This document shows positions 1-10,960 of a stretch of 64,000 nt of DNA, one piece after another (within the stretch, counting starts at the first letter, position 1; every line of letters starts with the position of its first letter). The notes beneath the pieces are model-generated. The model saw only the letters and a list, made by a program, of their open reading frames with translations, was not told the origin of the DNA and did no database searches. The translations under genes were made by a program, and so were the position numbers. The DNA is from Tetragonia tetragonoides (Eukaryota > Streptophyta > Magnoliopsida > Caryophyllales > Aizoaceae): contig CM076147.1 of the NCBI GenBank assembly GCA_038025085.1, positions 11,156,501 through 11,220,500 on the forward strand. Reading direction: 5' to 3'.

Positions 1-19
1 TTTTCTTAAATTTCCACCT

Positions 20-950
20 TTTGTTTTTGATAATTAAACTTATTTTATAAATAAGTAAAAGGAGTCGAAGCTCAAATAACAAAGAGTCTAAACTCCATAC
101 ACCCGAAACACTGAGCGCAAAAGAACCCCTCGAGCCTACGCTTACGCTCAACACATTGAAAGAGAGAACAAATGCACAAATATAAAGAAAAATCGAACAC
201 GTAGACGCTAACGAAAAAACTCCCTGCTCACACTCAAAAACAAACAATCAAACCTAGAACAAAAACTTCGGCATCATCCTCTCAACTTCCCAGAGAACAG
301 ATACTTCAAATTTCAAGCTCCATTGTCAAAAAAGAATTCTTCATTCTAGCAAGATACCCCTGAAAAACCTACAGAAAATGTGGCTCAGCTTACGAGCACT
401 CCCTAGCCCCTACTCAACCCTTCTTTACCTTCAGCAATTCCTCTTCTTCGTCCGTGAATACTTTCTCAATTCTGGATATTATGGAAGTGTCACAAGTCTG
501 GTAGGAAACGCCAAGCTTCTTTGCCAAATCCAGAATCTCAAACGAGTTGTTGGATTTTAAGTTCTCTTGTTGGAGACTCACGTGAGTAGCACTCGAAACT
601 CCAGAAAGTCTATGACCCATCACAATTACCCGCTCCCCTCCATTTTCCACTACAAGAGCCTTTTGTTTATGCTCTCTTCTCCTCCTCTAGTTACCCGCCT
701 TCTTTTTACGGTTAGCTGCTATATATGTAACACAATGGTGTGTCGTCCTCAAAATCAGATGGCATCTCCTCACCGCCTTCGTTCCCATTAGCAAACTCGA
801 TGGTGTTACTAACAGTCTCTAAACTCTCAACCACCCGTGGATCGGATCTTGAAGAGACTGACCACTCCTTTATAAAACATTCGAGGAATGAGTTCCCATC
901 AAACTGGACTCAACAATTGCCTCAATGATACTGTCACCCTCGGCATTAAT
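20..950 (-). mobile_element. LINE remnant: ORF1 C-terminus plus 3' tail
   Basis: Minus-strand coding remnant at 414-650 with a degenerate upstream extension to about 950. The stretch KKKAGN-stop-RRREHKQKAL followed by VMGHRL, and the terminal IEKVFTDEEEELLKVKKG, match the C-terminal part of the RRM-type LINE ORF1 at 52.2-54.3 kb (RRRREERQKALVLGKEGK, VMGHRVC, IEKIMGEEAEEWEKTKKG). The ORF1 stop is followed on the minus strand by about 390 bases without coding potential, ending in an AT-rich tail (ATAAAATAAGTTTAATTATC at about 30-49), as in LINE 3' ends. No endonuclease/RT ORF lies between ORF1 and the tail. Several stops show it is dead. The right part is lost before the copia insertion at 1069. 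Confidence 0.6.
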
Positions 951-1068
951 CGTCTCATTAGGACTTCTATCAATGTCCTATAATGATGAATACATAGTAT
1001 TATCCCTCCCATTGGTTCATAACTTTATATTGTCAGTATGTATAATTACTTATGTGTCATGAATGTGT

Positions 1069-1703
1069 TGAAGGATTTATGTCTTGTCAGTCAAGGTGCA
1101 AATTTCGGGATTTAATTATAGAGATAGTTAACTCATTGATTTAGTAGATCGTAATATTTAGCTAGAGATCGCTTACGATACATGGACCGATATGAATCGG
1201 GTCAACTACTAAATGCGTTTGGGCCTAACGGGTCACGCACATATGCATTGGATGTATCAGAGTATAGAGATATAGAGGAAAGGCAAGTGGGCCCATAGTG
1301 GAAGCCCACAAGGTTACTACTAGGGTTTCCTAGTTGGACTAGGAGACTAGGGTTTAGCCTATAAGTAAATTCCATCAGTTAAAAGAATTAACTGATGAAA
1401 TAGAACAGACGCCTCTCTCTCTCTAAAAGAAAACTAACGTGTGTTTTGCCTGGGCCAAGGAATAGTTCCTTGTCGTCGTTCTAGCTAACGAACACTCACG
1501 TGATCCGAAGTTCAATTGTAGTGTGGACTATGCTAGAGGAGCAACACTTGGGGCTCATCTCTCTTTGTATTCATTGAATGAAATTTCATCAACGGAGGCA
1601 CGCATCAAGAGGTATATAAATATGTATTTAATGACCCATTAAGTTTCTTGTTTTCTAGTTGTCTTCCGCTTATTTGATTAGATCACTGCAACTAGATCCT
1701 ACA
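1069..1703 (+). repeat. 5' LTR of copia element
   Basis: Starts TGAAGG and ends CCTACA. Matches 12480-13116 throughout, with a 2-bp CT-repeat length difference. A 10-bp pair GTTAAAAGAA/TTAACTGATG near 1377-1396 forms part of a small inverted repeat just upstream of a CT-rich stretch, probably around the R/U5 region. The LTR carries the element's promoter and polyadenylation signals; I cannot place the exact transcription start. Confidence 0.93.
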
Positions 1704-1704
1704 A

Positions 1705-1717
1705 TGGTATCAAAGCC
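1705..1717 (+). other. Primer binding site (tRNA-iMet type)
   Basis: TGGTATCAAAGCC lies one base after the 5' LTR end. It matches the usual copia site TGGTATCAGAGCC, complementary to the 3' end of initiator methionine tRNA, except for one G to A change. Confidence 0.9.
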
Positions 1718-3440
1718 AAATTGATGGATTAATTAGATCAATTTTATCTAGCTTTCATCGCACGAACAAAGTTAGTGTTTGATGGCTTTATTTGTTTCGT
1801 TACCAATTTCAGTTGGGTCGTTACTATTTTAATTGTTTTTGTTACTATTAGCGATTTTTTTTGGGTAGTTCGTGCTTGTCATGTTATTCGAATTTTATCG
1901 CTAAAGTGAACGGTTAAAAGCCAGACATATTATACGTAATTTTGTTTTCTCTGTCGTGCATTAGGGTCTAGGGTTCCAACCTATTACATATTGCTCTTGT
2001 ATTGATTAGATCTTTAAAGAGGATATTATCATGGTTTATGTACTGCACTCACAAATTTTATAGTATAATTAGAGCATGCTTCCCACTACTATATTTCATG
2101 TGATTGGATCACATAAGTTATTGAGTACATAGATTAATTTGAGATTGTCGTGAAGTCTGTTGACTTTTCATGCTTTGTTGCAATTTGTTTTGGTTATATT
2201 CATGTTTACATCAAGACTAAAGTAAAAAATTGAGTCTTTGGAACTCTAGAATTTTGACGTTTTATGCTCAGAACCATTTTGGTATCACGTTTTTGGATTT
2301 TGACCACTAGTCTGGGGCATGTGATCACAATCGCAGATCATGATCTAGGGCCAATGAATTGGCGATCACATGCCTAGGGCACGAAATCACAATTGCCTCT
2401 GCCCTAATATCGTCTGTTGCTTATTATTATTTTCCTTTAATAATTTGGTATTATTATTCTGATGACATAATATATAACCCGGTTGCATTAGCATATGATT
2501 TAATATATTTCAATTATTAGATAATTGATCTACTTGTTTATTATATGGCTTTTGGATATATTTTATATTTTATGGGTCACCTATTTTATGGGTGAATAAA
2601 TGTATGATCTAGTATGGCCCAAAATACGGTCTGCGCACCGTTTGTCTTTTTGTAACCTAAATACGGTATGTAAAATCGTGGTGTTTATGTAATTTATTTT
2701 ATTGCATTAGCTTTAAGTTTAAATTTATAATAAGTAATGTTACAAAATATAAAGCTTGAAGAACGGAGCCTTGGAGGAGATCACGATTCAAGTGGGAGAT
2801 ATTTGAAGATTAGATCTTTAATTTTTTTCCTTTATTAGGGGCCATACTAGGATCATTTATTTATTGCTTTAATTATTGCTTAAATTAGATTTATTGCTTT
2901 AATTATCGCATGCCTGATTTATTATATTGTTTTAATATAACTATTAGCTCACATATATTAAAACAATTTATTAAATCTCGTCCCAAGGAAATATTGAGTT
3001 TATGCCTTCCCAAGCAATGGTCACCCATTACACCCTCGATCACTCATAATGGGCATTGCCAAAGCAAGACATTATTTTAATTTTGGGCTAATGCGGATAA
3101 TTCTATGTAGAGATTTACAAGATCGTTTGGTTACCTTAAAGTTATGAGTAAGGAGTCCTTACATGTCGAGGCAAAGGGATAAGACATATTAGATATGCCT
3201 ATCAACTAAGAGTTATGTTGGACATAATTAGCAAAGTATTGCTTACCTATTTTGACTATTGTGGTTGACAAGCCAAAGCTTGATCACATTAGGGTAAAAT
3301 GGGATCTTAGAATTATTTTATTCATAAGGACACCTTAGAAGGATGGATAAAATACTAAATGACTTGTCTATGTTGGAAATTGATTAAGTTATTTATTGAT
3401 AAATGTACTAAGTTTTGCATATTATATCTGTTTTGTAGTA
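1718..3440 (+). other. Untranslated leader of copia element
   Basis: About 1.7 kb between the primer site and the gag ATG. No open frame of note on either strand. It contains imperfectly repeated GATCACA-rich stretches (about 2318-2395) but no other recognisable feature. A long leader is usual in plant copia elements of this type. Confidence 0.7.
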
Positions 3441-4317
3441 ATGGCCAATGGAAACAACTCAACTTTTAACCTAAAGTCGATACTAGAAAGGGATCGTTTG
3501 GTTGGACCAAACAATTACCTAGACTGGCATCGCAACCTGAGAATAGTTCTCAGGCATGATAAGAAGTAATACGTCTTGGAGACGCCTATTCCCGAACTTC
3601 CCGAAAATGGAGGCAATGCTGCTCAAAGAGCTGCCCACCAACGGAATTCCGATCACTCGGAGGAAGCTGCATGCATCAATGTTGGCAAGCATGAGCCCTC
3701 CATTGCAAAAGCAATTCGAGAGCTACGATGCTTTCAACATGAATCAAAGGCTCAAAACTATGTTTAAAGAGCAAGAGAGGATTGAAATGCATGCAACTAA
3801 CAAGGCTATTCTAGAAGCCAAGCTTGAACGAGGTAAGCCAGTCAGTCCTCATGTTATGGGGATGATCGCTAACTTCGAGAGGATGGAACGCCTGGGGTGT
3901 GCCTATCCTTAAAAGTTAGCTATAGATACTGTCCTGCACTCGCTGCATAAAAGGTACAACCAGTTTCGGATGCACTACAATATGCATGGGTTGGATAAGA
4001 CCCTCGATGAGCTGCACGGTATGCTCAAGACTGCAGAGTTTGATGTGAGGGAAGAGCCTGAAAAGGAAGTGTTTTATATCGGGAAGGGAAAGAAAGGGGC
4101 TGCTTCAAAGGGCAGCCAGTTGAAAGGTAAGGGTGGCATGGCCAAGCCTAAGCCTAAGCAAAAACCAGCTGCCAAGAAGCCTCCCCCAGCTACGGATAAT
4201 CAGTGCTTCTATTGCCAAAAGACTGGACATTGGAAGAGGGATTGCCTAAAGCTGAAGGAAGACCAGAAGAATGGAACAGTATCCAGTACTTCAGGTATTT
4301 CGTTATTGAAATCAATC
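3441..4317 (+). pseudogene. Copia gag (capsid and zinc knuckle), broken
   Basis: Would encode the structural nucleocapsid polyprotein of the element. The ATG at 3441 opens a frame with the plant copia gag N-terminus (SILERDRLVGPNNYLDWHRN). A TAA at 3567 replaces what is normally a Glu codon. The homology continues in the same frame, then changes frame at about 3680 into the stretch with SPPLQKQFE and SPHVMGMIANFERMERLG. A second stop occurs at 3910. The downstream part (3970-4317) has a basic Lys/Pro-rich linker and a C-X2-C-X4-H-X4-C knuckle (CFYCQKTGHWKRDC, about 4204-4245). Two nonsense changes and one frameshift mean no full Gag can be made. Confidence 0.85.
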
Positions 4318-5332
4318 TAGCTACATCTACTTCTGATTGGGTATTGGATATGGGTTGGTACTCACATTTGTTATAATGAGGTGAACCTACGAGTCGCAAA
4401 TGGAGTCATGGTGGCTAATTTGGATGTAGGAATTTATGTTTTGTCGTTGCCTTCGGGCCTTGAACTCGAACTTAAAAATTGTTTTTATGTTCGTAGTATA
4501 AACAGAAACATTATTTCTCCTTCTGTATTGGATATGGAAGGTTTTGATTTCGTATTAAGAATGGTTCTTATACCCTTTCAAGAAATGATGTATTTTAGCA
4601 CCTGTTTGCATAATGGGTTTTATTTGCTAAATTTTGACAAACATATACTCACAAATCAATAACAAAAGGGCTAGAACTAATGATTCTAACACCACATATC
4701 TATGGCATTGTTGATTAGGCCATACAAATATGAAGCGCATTTAGAAATTTCTTAAAGAAGGGATTCTGGACTCATTTGACTTGGAGTCATTTGATTCTTG
4801 CGAGTCATGTTTACTTGGCAAAATTACAAAGTCACCATTTCTAGGAAAGGAGACCGAGTAAGTGAGCTATTGGGTCTCATACACTCGAATGTGTGTGGAC
4901 CAATGAGTTCGACTACAAGATGTGGATTTAATTACTTCATTATATTTATTGATGATTTGAGTAGATATGGCTATATTTACTTAATGAAGCATAAATATGA
5001 ATCTTTTGAGAAATTCAAAGAGTTTTAAAATGAAGTAGATAATCAGCTAGGTAAGAAGATTAAAGCTCTTCGATCGGATCGAGGAGGCGAACATATGAGC
5101 CTAGAGTTCGATGAACATCTAAAGGGTTGTGGAGTATTTACACAACTAAATTCCGTTCGGAACACCACAATGGAACGGTGTGTCTGAAAGGACGAATCAA
5201 ACCTTATTGGATATGGTTAGATCAATGATGTGTCACGCAAATCTTCCTTTTTTCTCTCTGGGGATATGGTCTCGAGACGGCAGTTTTCACGCTGAACAAG
5301 ACTCCGTTAAAAGCCGATGAGAAGACACCACA
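4318..5332 (+). pseudogene. Copia protease/pre-integrase/integrase N-terminal half, broken
   Basis: After gag, a degenerate protease region (SDWVLDMG, with Met where the catalytic triad normally has Thr) leads into a pre-integrase segment from 4381 (VANGVMVANLDVG; LDMEGFDF). A pre-integrase zinc-binding region follows (SCESCLLGK-like, with frame breaks near 4690-4810). The integrase core then begins near 4850: HSNVCGPMSS, IDDLSRYGYIYLMKHK (first catalytic Asp) and IKALRSDRGGEHMS (second Asp). The third catalytic residue falls in WNGVSERTNQTLLDM, readable only after a frame change near 5150. A stop interrupts the frame at about 5027. The gene is cut at 5332 by the CACTA element and resumes at 10680. 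Confidence 0.85.
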
Positions 5333-5538
5333 CACTACAACAAAAATGCTATTTAACCACGTTACAAACCGCTGGTTAACCACACGTTAAAGCGTTGAAA
5401 AAGATATTTACCACGCTTTTGAAAAGCGTGACAAAAATCAATGTGGATAAGTTACCACGCCTTTTTTTTAGCCACGCTTTTATGCGTAGGCAAATGTTTT
5501 TTTTCTCCACGCTTTTATTTGTGGTAATTTTGTTCTCT

Positions 5539-5760
5539 CCACGCTTTTTGGCGTCATATTTTTTGAAGGCACCTTCCATTTATTTTGATGGCGGGAATCT
5601 TTTACTTCGCTCAAAAGCGTAGAAAAATTTGGGATACACACACACACACATCCACGCTTTTTGGCGTCATATTTTTTGAAGGCACCTTCCATTTATTTTG
5701 ATGGCGGGAATCTTTTACTTCGCTCAAAAGCGTAGAAAAATTTGGGGGACACACACACAC
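5539..5760 (+). repeat. 113-bp tandem duplication with (CA)n in CACTA subterminal region
   Basis: Two adjacent copies of a unit starting CCACGCTTTTTGGCGTCATA, at 5539 and 5652. They share the interior (CACCTTCCATTTATTTTGAT; CTTCGCTCAAAAGCGTAG) and each is followed by a CA dinucleotide run. The unit contains facing CCACGC and GCGTAG motifs, so duplication doubles the number of presumed transposase sites. Confidence 0.85.
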
Positions 5761-7846
5761 ACACACACACACAATATATATAAGAAAAACAGTAGTAAAA
5801 ATTCATTCATAAGACAAGAGAAACTAAAATGAAGGGTATATATATTAATTCTCAAAATAATACTATTATTCATGAAGTAGTTGTTCCCACGATACCACTA
5901 CAAAATATCTCTATACAAATTATTAAAAAGCCACTAAACTTGAACTTGCACAATCAACTACTGCAGCGAGTTTTGAGTCTTGACATATGCTTGATTTTCC
6001 ACTTCATCGGAATCTCTTTATGCATAGACATGACATCCTACATGATCCAAAACAAAACACAAGTTCACAAACGTAAACATAGTTGACAAACCTAATAGGA
6101 AGTAAAAAGGGCTTATCCCAAAGCAACAAATATACGCAAATGTATGAAACATTTAAGAGAAAAACCTGATGAACATGTACAAATAACAGCGCCAATACGC
6201 ACATAGAGACACACATACACTTGTACAAGTGTGTGTGCACAAAAAATAGAGTAGCATTAGTTTTGGTCTACAAATTGATCTTCAAATGAATCCTAACTCT
6301 CAACCAGTACCTAACCATTCCCTATCTACTTGTGAGGTTCCTACTATGTCTCAGTTTCTCCAAGTAAGCAAAAATCAGCCTTACATGCAATTAATTCAAA
6401 TCAGAATTTCAGATTAGTAAATTCAGAACAAAGCATGCCAGAATCAATAGTGTAATCACTTGCACTTGAGTCTAACTTCAGCCTTAACTTACCTACTGAA
6501 TTTTTCCGGCATCACAGATACACAGCCCCTTTAACAAGATCAGTACAAGGGTGAAAAAGCATAAAACCAGAATTCAATTTTCATGACAGAATCCTATAAC
6601 TTGCAAAATTTGGGCATATAGCCCTCTCAGAACAATAAAGCTCAATACCTTTCTAATCCTAGTTGCTTATCTTGGTTTTCTTCTCAACTAGACCCAATTG
6701 ATAACTTAATTACAAGCTAAAAAAGGGGGATAACAGTCATATGCAGCAGCTCAGAACATGTCAAAATCAGTTCCTAGAGAAATCACAGATTCAACTCTCG
6801 TTAAAATTGAATTTTCATGTGTAAAATCTATCTATCTTAACCGAGACACAATTATCCATTACTTAGAGGCCTTCCTTTTACTTGAGTTTCAGCTCTCTTT
6901 TTTTCACTGAGTTGCAGCCATTCTAAGCAAGCGAAGTCATGCATAAATAGCAGCAAATCACGTCGAAAATTCAAAATGTCAGAACATTTACCATTAAACC
7001 ATCTACAACCATATGTTTTTGGGTGCCTTGAAATCCTAGTTGCCTAATAACTTGAGTTCATTTTCACTTAAGTTAATTTTGATCTCAAACTCATGCTAAA
7101 ACCAATGATAACAATAAGAAGACAACAACTCTAAATCAGTAAGTGGACAAACATAAGAGTAAAAACAGTGGTTCAGATTCAGCTTGCACAATCCTGTGTT
7201 TTCCAGATTAGGAAACATACTATAAATAATTTTGGAATAGTCACTCTGCCAATAAAATAACTTAGTAGACATACCCAAACATAATCCAAGTGATTGCAAT
7301 TCAATCCCTTCACTAGTTCTGTGTTTAGGCGTTGGAATCTCTTAGAGGTAGCTATGCAACATATTACCAATCATGTATCATAACGGTTAGTAAAGTTGCT
7401 TCATGATATAATGGCAACCTAATTGGGAGTTGAAAAAAGCCAATAGTAGGAAACTAACAACGATGCAACTGTGGATCAAACCCCAACCACCAACGTTCTC
7501 CCATAAATTTTCTAGCTTGAACATGTATAGCATATGCCATGAAACCAAAAGAACAACAAAAAGCCATGCATAAAAGTTTTCACCTTAAACTGCATTTGTT
7601 CCTAAACGAATGAAATTGACACCTTGTTTTAACCAATTGCCTCAAATCAATGATTGGCTGCTGGAGGTGCTCACTTGCTGCTACAGCTACTACCGCTGCT
7701 TGAGTTGCATCTATCCACTATATAGAACCTGCCCAAACAAATGTGTTCTTGACAATTAGACTTCAGAGTCTTTGGGCAATCATTATACACGTCTCTAGGA
7801 AGTAAGGGTCCCATTACCTACCATAGACATATTGTTCAATAAAAAC
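5761..7846. other. CACTA interior, no gene recognised
   Basis: AT-rich sequence with short frames only. The texture (pyrimidine tracts, scattered GT-AG possibilities, no repeats) resembles plant intron or gene-flank DNA rather than transposase remnants, so it may be captured host sequence. I could not identify any protein homology in it. Confidence 0.4.
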
Positions 7847-7853
7847 AATCAAA

Positions 7854-8306
7854 GCTAGAGATTTGACTGGAATTGGGTCGTTCAACGTACCAGAGACAAG
7901 ACTGCAAAAGCTACGGTGTTGAAAAGTGTATTTGCGCAGGTTATCTATGCTCTCTGGTTGGAGAGAAAAAAGAGAGTTTTTCAGAATCATTCTGAAGCAG
8001 TGGAGTCCATTATCAAACAAATTCAGTTCAGAGTTTACATTAAAGTGCAGCATAATCAGTCCTTGTGCGCTTATGTTGACAGTTTGTCCTAGGGCCTAGG
8101 TTGTTTAGTTTGGGATGTATATTGCTGTCTCTTCCTTATGTAGGTAACTAGGCTCATGAAACCCTCCCTAGGAGGTGTGCATGACCCCTTATGCTTGCAC
8201 GCAGGATAGCTTGAGGTTTGTGGTGGTCTTTCTTTTGACCCTGTTATGTAACTATCCCAATCTAGTGACTAATAAAAATTTGTTAATTACCAAAAAAAAC
8301 AACAAG
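7854..8306 (+). mobile_element. LINE 3' end (5'-truncated) inside the CACTA element
   Basis: Frame from about 7868 reads a LINE reverse-transcriptase C-terminal (zf-RVT) tail: WNWVVQRTRDKTAK, VIYALWLERKKRVFQ, ending at a stop near 8090. A 3' UTR follows, then AATAAAAATTTGTTAATTAC and an A-run ending at about 8299. The heptamer AATCAAA occurs at 7847-7853 and again at 8307-8313 and could be the target duplication, but it is short and AT-rich. A severely 5'-truncated copy, normal for LINE insertion. Confidence 0.75.
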
Positions 8307-9258
8307 AATCAAATAACCCAAACTGCAAACTTGTAGGAAAAAAAATCAAACACACCAATCTGTTAACCGAATAAATGAGTGATTGTAGCTATACAAAATC
8401 ATTAAAACATGCAAAAATAATGTGTTCCAGATAACTAAAGGCAATAAACACAGGATGAAACAACCACTTCAAGCAGCAAACTTAATTCTTTCAACATGCG
8501 AATAGAAAAACAAAAGCAACTGAAACGAAAATTTATGACAACAAATCTCAACCAGTAAATAATCAAAATAATCCATATAGAGTTTATATGAAATCTGCCT
8601 CAATTCCACCCAGTGAACAAGAAAACATTAAATACTAACTTAGTATAAGGCCAGTGTGAGACAACTATCTAATTCAAAAGAAAGATTAAACCCACTTAAC
8701 TTTGACTAACAACTACTGAAGTAACATAAAAGGGAACTCAGTAACTTGTTGCTTTCCAGTTCGCACTTTGCAGTCTGCCCTGCCTAATGCCTATCCACAA
8801 AAGTAAAATAGGTGGATCATGAACTACAATAATGCAGTAGATGCTTTTCACCAAATTATTTAACATGAGTTTATCTTTGCAACTATAGAGCAACAAAATT
8901 TGACCAAATTTAGGTAATGCCAAATGGTTTTTGCATTTTATTTCACACAGTTATCCACAAGTACTATTACAATTATCCTAATTATGGTTATGCTAAACTG
9001 TTAAGAGGATGAAAATGACAAGTTACATCAAAATAATTGACATAGTAAATGAAGGTACATGTATGTCTAAATAGGAAAATTATGAAAGTAGCTAAAAATG
9101 GCAAAAGGATATCAATGTTGGGGGTGGCAGACCTGACTAAATCTTTTGAAACAGGCCAACAATCCTTTGTAAACTTTGCATATACTGTTTGTTGAAGCAA
9201 AGAAGAAAACAAAAACCCAATGCATAATCAGAAGAATAGCTCCAGAACAGCATCGTCC
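8307..9258. other. CACTA interior, no gene recognised
   Basis: AT-rich stretch without a supported coding region. The part just before 9259 (pyrimidine-poor, ending in a run of A-rich codons) could be intron or 5' flank of the coding fragment that follows. Nothing else seen. Confidence 0.35.
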
Positions 9259-9713
9259 ATGGAGCAGCTCATGTACCATTCCCTACAAGATGACAGAGAA
9301 TCAGAAGATGAGTGGGGGTATGACAGGCATGCAGAAGACCTCGAACTGGAGGCAGCGAAAATGGAAATCCTACATAGGAACCTGATAGGAAACAGAATTA
9401 CTGGGGACGGGAACTATGATGACATTGATGAAATGATCCCCATAATGGCATCCATGGGTATCATCACCATCACCCTCATCATCACGGGTATGATGCTAGT
9501 TTTGGCTCAGGAGGGAACAAGTTTCAGAGATACCAAAATTATTCTGCAGGCTCACCAGCTTATGGATATCAGCACCCATCACCTTCGATGATGACAAATT
9601 TGCAGGGTTCACAGTACTACCAAAACCTTTATGCTGGATGGCCCAGAACAAATCCTCAGAACAAATTCATGAAAAATAACAACATACCGTCATCATCACT
9701 TACGGTTTCTTAA
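9259..9713 (+). pseudogene. Captured His/Tyr-rich coding fragment in CACTA element
   Basis: The frame from the ATG at 9259 reads an acidic helix-like segment (MEQLMYHSLQDDRESEDEWG, LELEAAKMEILHR, DDIDEM). Around 9440 the sense continues in the +1 frame with GIHGYHHHHPHHHGYDASFG, then a Tyr/Ser/Gly/Pro-rich tail (QRYQNYSAGSPAYGYQ; SQYYQNLYAGWPRTNPQNK) to a TAA at 9711-9713. The biased composition across two abutting frames points to one real protein C-terminus broken by a frameshift. I do not recognise the protein. CACTA elements often capture host gene pieces, and this position well inside the element fits that. It could instead be a diverged element-encoded protein of the TNPA kind. Confidence 0.5.
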
Positions 9714-9719
9714 TTAAAT

Positions 9720-10480
9720 TTCTTCAATGAATTAGAGAATACGAGATGCTCACCTGGAATTGAAGGGTTTTGAGCAAAGTGTTTGATTTTTTAGCCAATT
9801 GAAGACTGTTAGCGTGATTACCATGGAATTGTGAACAAACCCTAAAGTTGAGACAGGAGAGATACCTGAGTGAGGGCAAGATTCCTGGAGGTGACTGAAG
9901 CGCATGGCTTCGTGGGCGCCGCCCTCTTCCCGGAGGTTCTCTATCGCAAATCTGTTGTAGTGATAGAATGAACAATGAAGCTTACCACAATTCACAGTCC
10001 AAAGAAATTACGAACCCAAATCCATCACTCAATCATCAATCATCTAAAATTAACACATAATATCAACATATCAGAATTTATTAAATCAAAAACCATAAAA
10101 TAGAATTCTATAAAAGAGCAACTATGAATCTAGGGTTCTGACACCAATTCGAATTGCAGTCACTTGCTTTCTCTCTCTTCGCCTCTCTCTTCGCCTCCGT
10201 CACCGCTGTATTCGCGTGCTTGCCCCATCTCTCTCGTCACCACTGTAAATCTGAGTTGTGAGTTGTGCGGTTGTGCGTGCGTGCTCTCAATAGAGCAGTA
10301 GTTGTGAGGAAATGACTGGGAAGTGGGAACACAACGTCTGAGCAGAGTAAGCAGTTCAAAACGAAGATAGATTTTTTCTTTTTGTTTTTCTTTTATTTAA
10401 GTGCTAAACCCAGTTAACTTTGTGAAAATTAAGGCGCAAAAGCCGGTCAATTCCAACAATTTCTAGCCTTCAACTTTATT
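9720..10480 (-). other. Gene-like 5' region (possible captured exon and UTR)
   Basis: On the minus strand, purine/pyrimidine-rich sequence with CT-rich stretches (around 10170-10240) resembles a plant 5' UTR. It is followed by a short possible exon around 9885-9960 (LREEGGAHEAMRFSHLQE) ending at a GT donor-like site (CACTCAG-GTATCT). A short splice-like structure inside a CACTA element suggests captured host DNA. No protein family is recognised and the splice sites are unproven. Confidence 0.3.
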
Positions 10481-10679
10481 TATATAATAAAAAACCGCCT
10501 CTACGCTCAAAAGCGTGGTAAAGTTTATAATGCTCCACACTTATAAACGTGAGGAACCTCCTGAATTTTTTTCACCCTAAGAAGTGTGGTAAACCTCCGC
10601 TTTTTTTTCCCACTAAGTCACCCTTTATCAAGCGTGGAAGAAAAAAGCGTCTACTATTAGGAAATTTGTTGTAGTGACA

Positions 10680-10960
10680 TGAATTGTGGACGGGAATGGT
10701 TCCCAAGTTGTCTTTTCTCAAGTTTTGGGTGCGTGAAGCTTATGTAAAGAGGTTACTCGGGGATAAGCTTGCACGTAAATTAGACAAAGTTTTCCTTGTG
10801 GGTTATCCAAAGGAAACGAAGGGTTATTATTCTACAATCAATCTGAGAACAAAGTATTTGTTGCTCGGAATGGTGTCTTTTTGAGAATAAGTTCCTTTCC
10901 AAAGAGACAAGTGGGAGTAAAGTTCATCTCGAAGAAATTCAAGATGAGAAACAAATGGAG
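10680..10960 (+). pseudogene. Copia integrase C-terminal half (continuation after CACTA)
   Basis: Resumes the integrase exactly after the ACA target copy. The codons left and right of the CACTA element are in the same frame once the element and one TSD are ignored. It reads the conserved copia motif ELWTG, then KLSFLKFWVREAYVKRLLGDK and KVFLVGYPKETKGYY. The usual VFVARNGVFLEKEF motif survives only after a frame slip near 10855. It ends in the acidic linker before RT. Confidence 0.85.

Larger units (their letters stand above)
5333..10676 (+). mobile_element. CACTA (En/Spm-type) DNA transposon, non-autonomous
   Basis: Begins CACTACAACAAAAATGC and ends ATTTGTTGTAGTG, the inverted CACTA termini, with a perfect 3-bp target duplication ACA (5330-5332 and 10677-10679). 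Both ends carry many short subterminal copies of CCACGC/GCGTGG-type motifs in both orientations (about 5353-5755 and 10490-10650), the usual transposase-binding architecture of this superfamily. No TNPD-type transposase or TNPA-like protein can be read in 5.3 kb, so it would depend on a partner element. The interior is gene-like, AT-rich sequence, a LINE tail and a captured coding fragment (separate entries). Strand is arbitrary. Confidence 0.93.

Noticed and set aside
5829..6086. 85-codon frame after a TATATA stretch in the CACTA element
   Set aside because: Composition is ordinary AT-rich noise and shows no similarity to CACTA TNPA/TNPD motifs.
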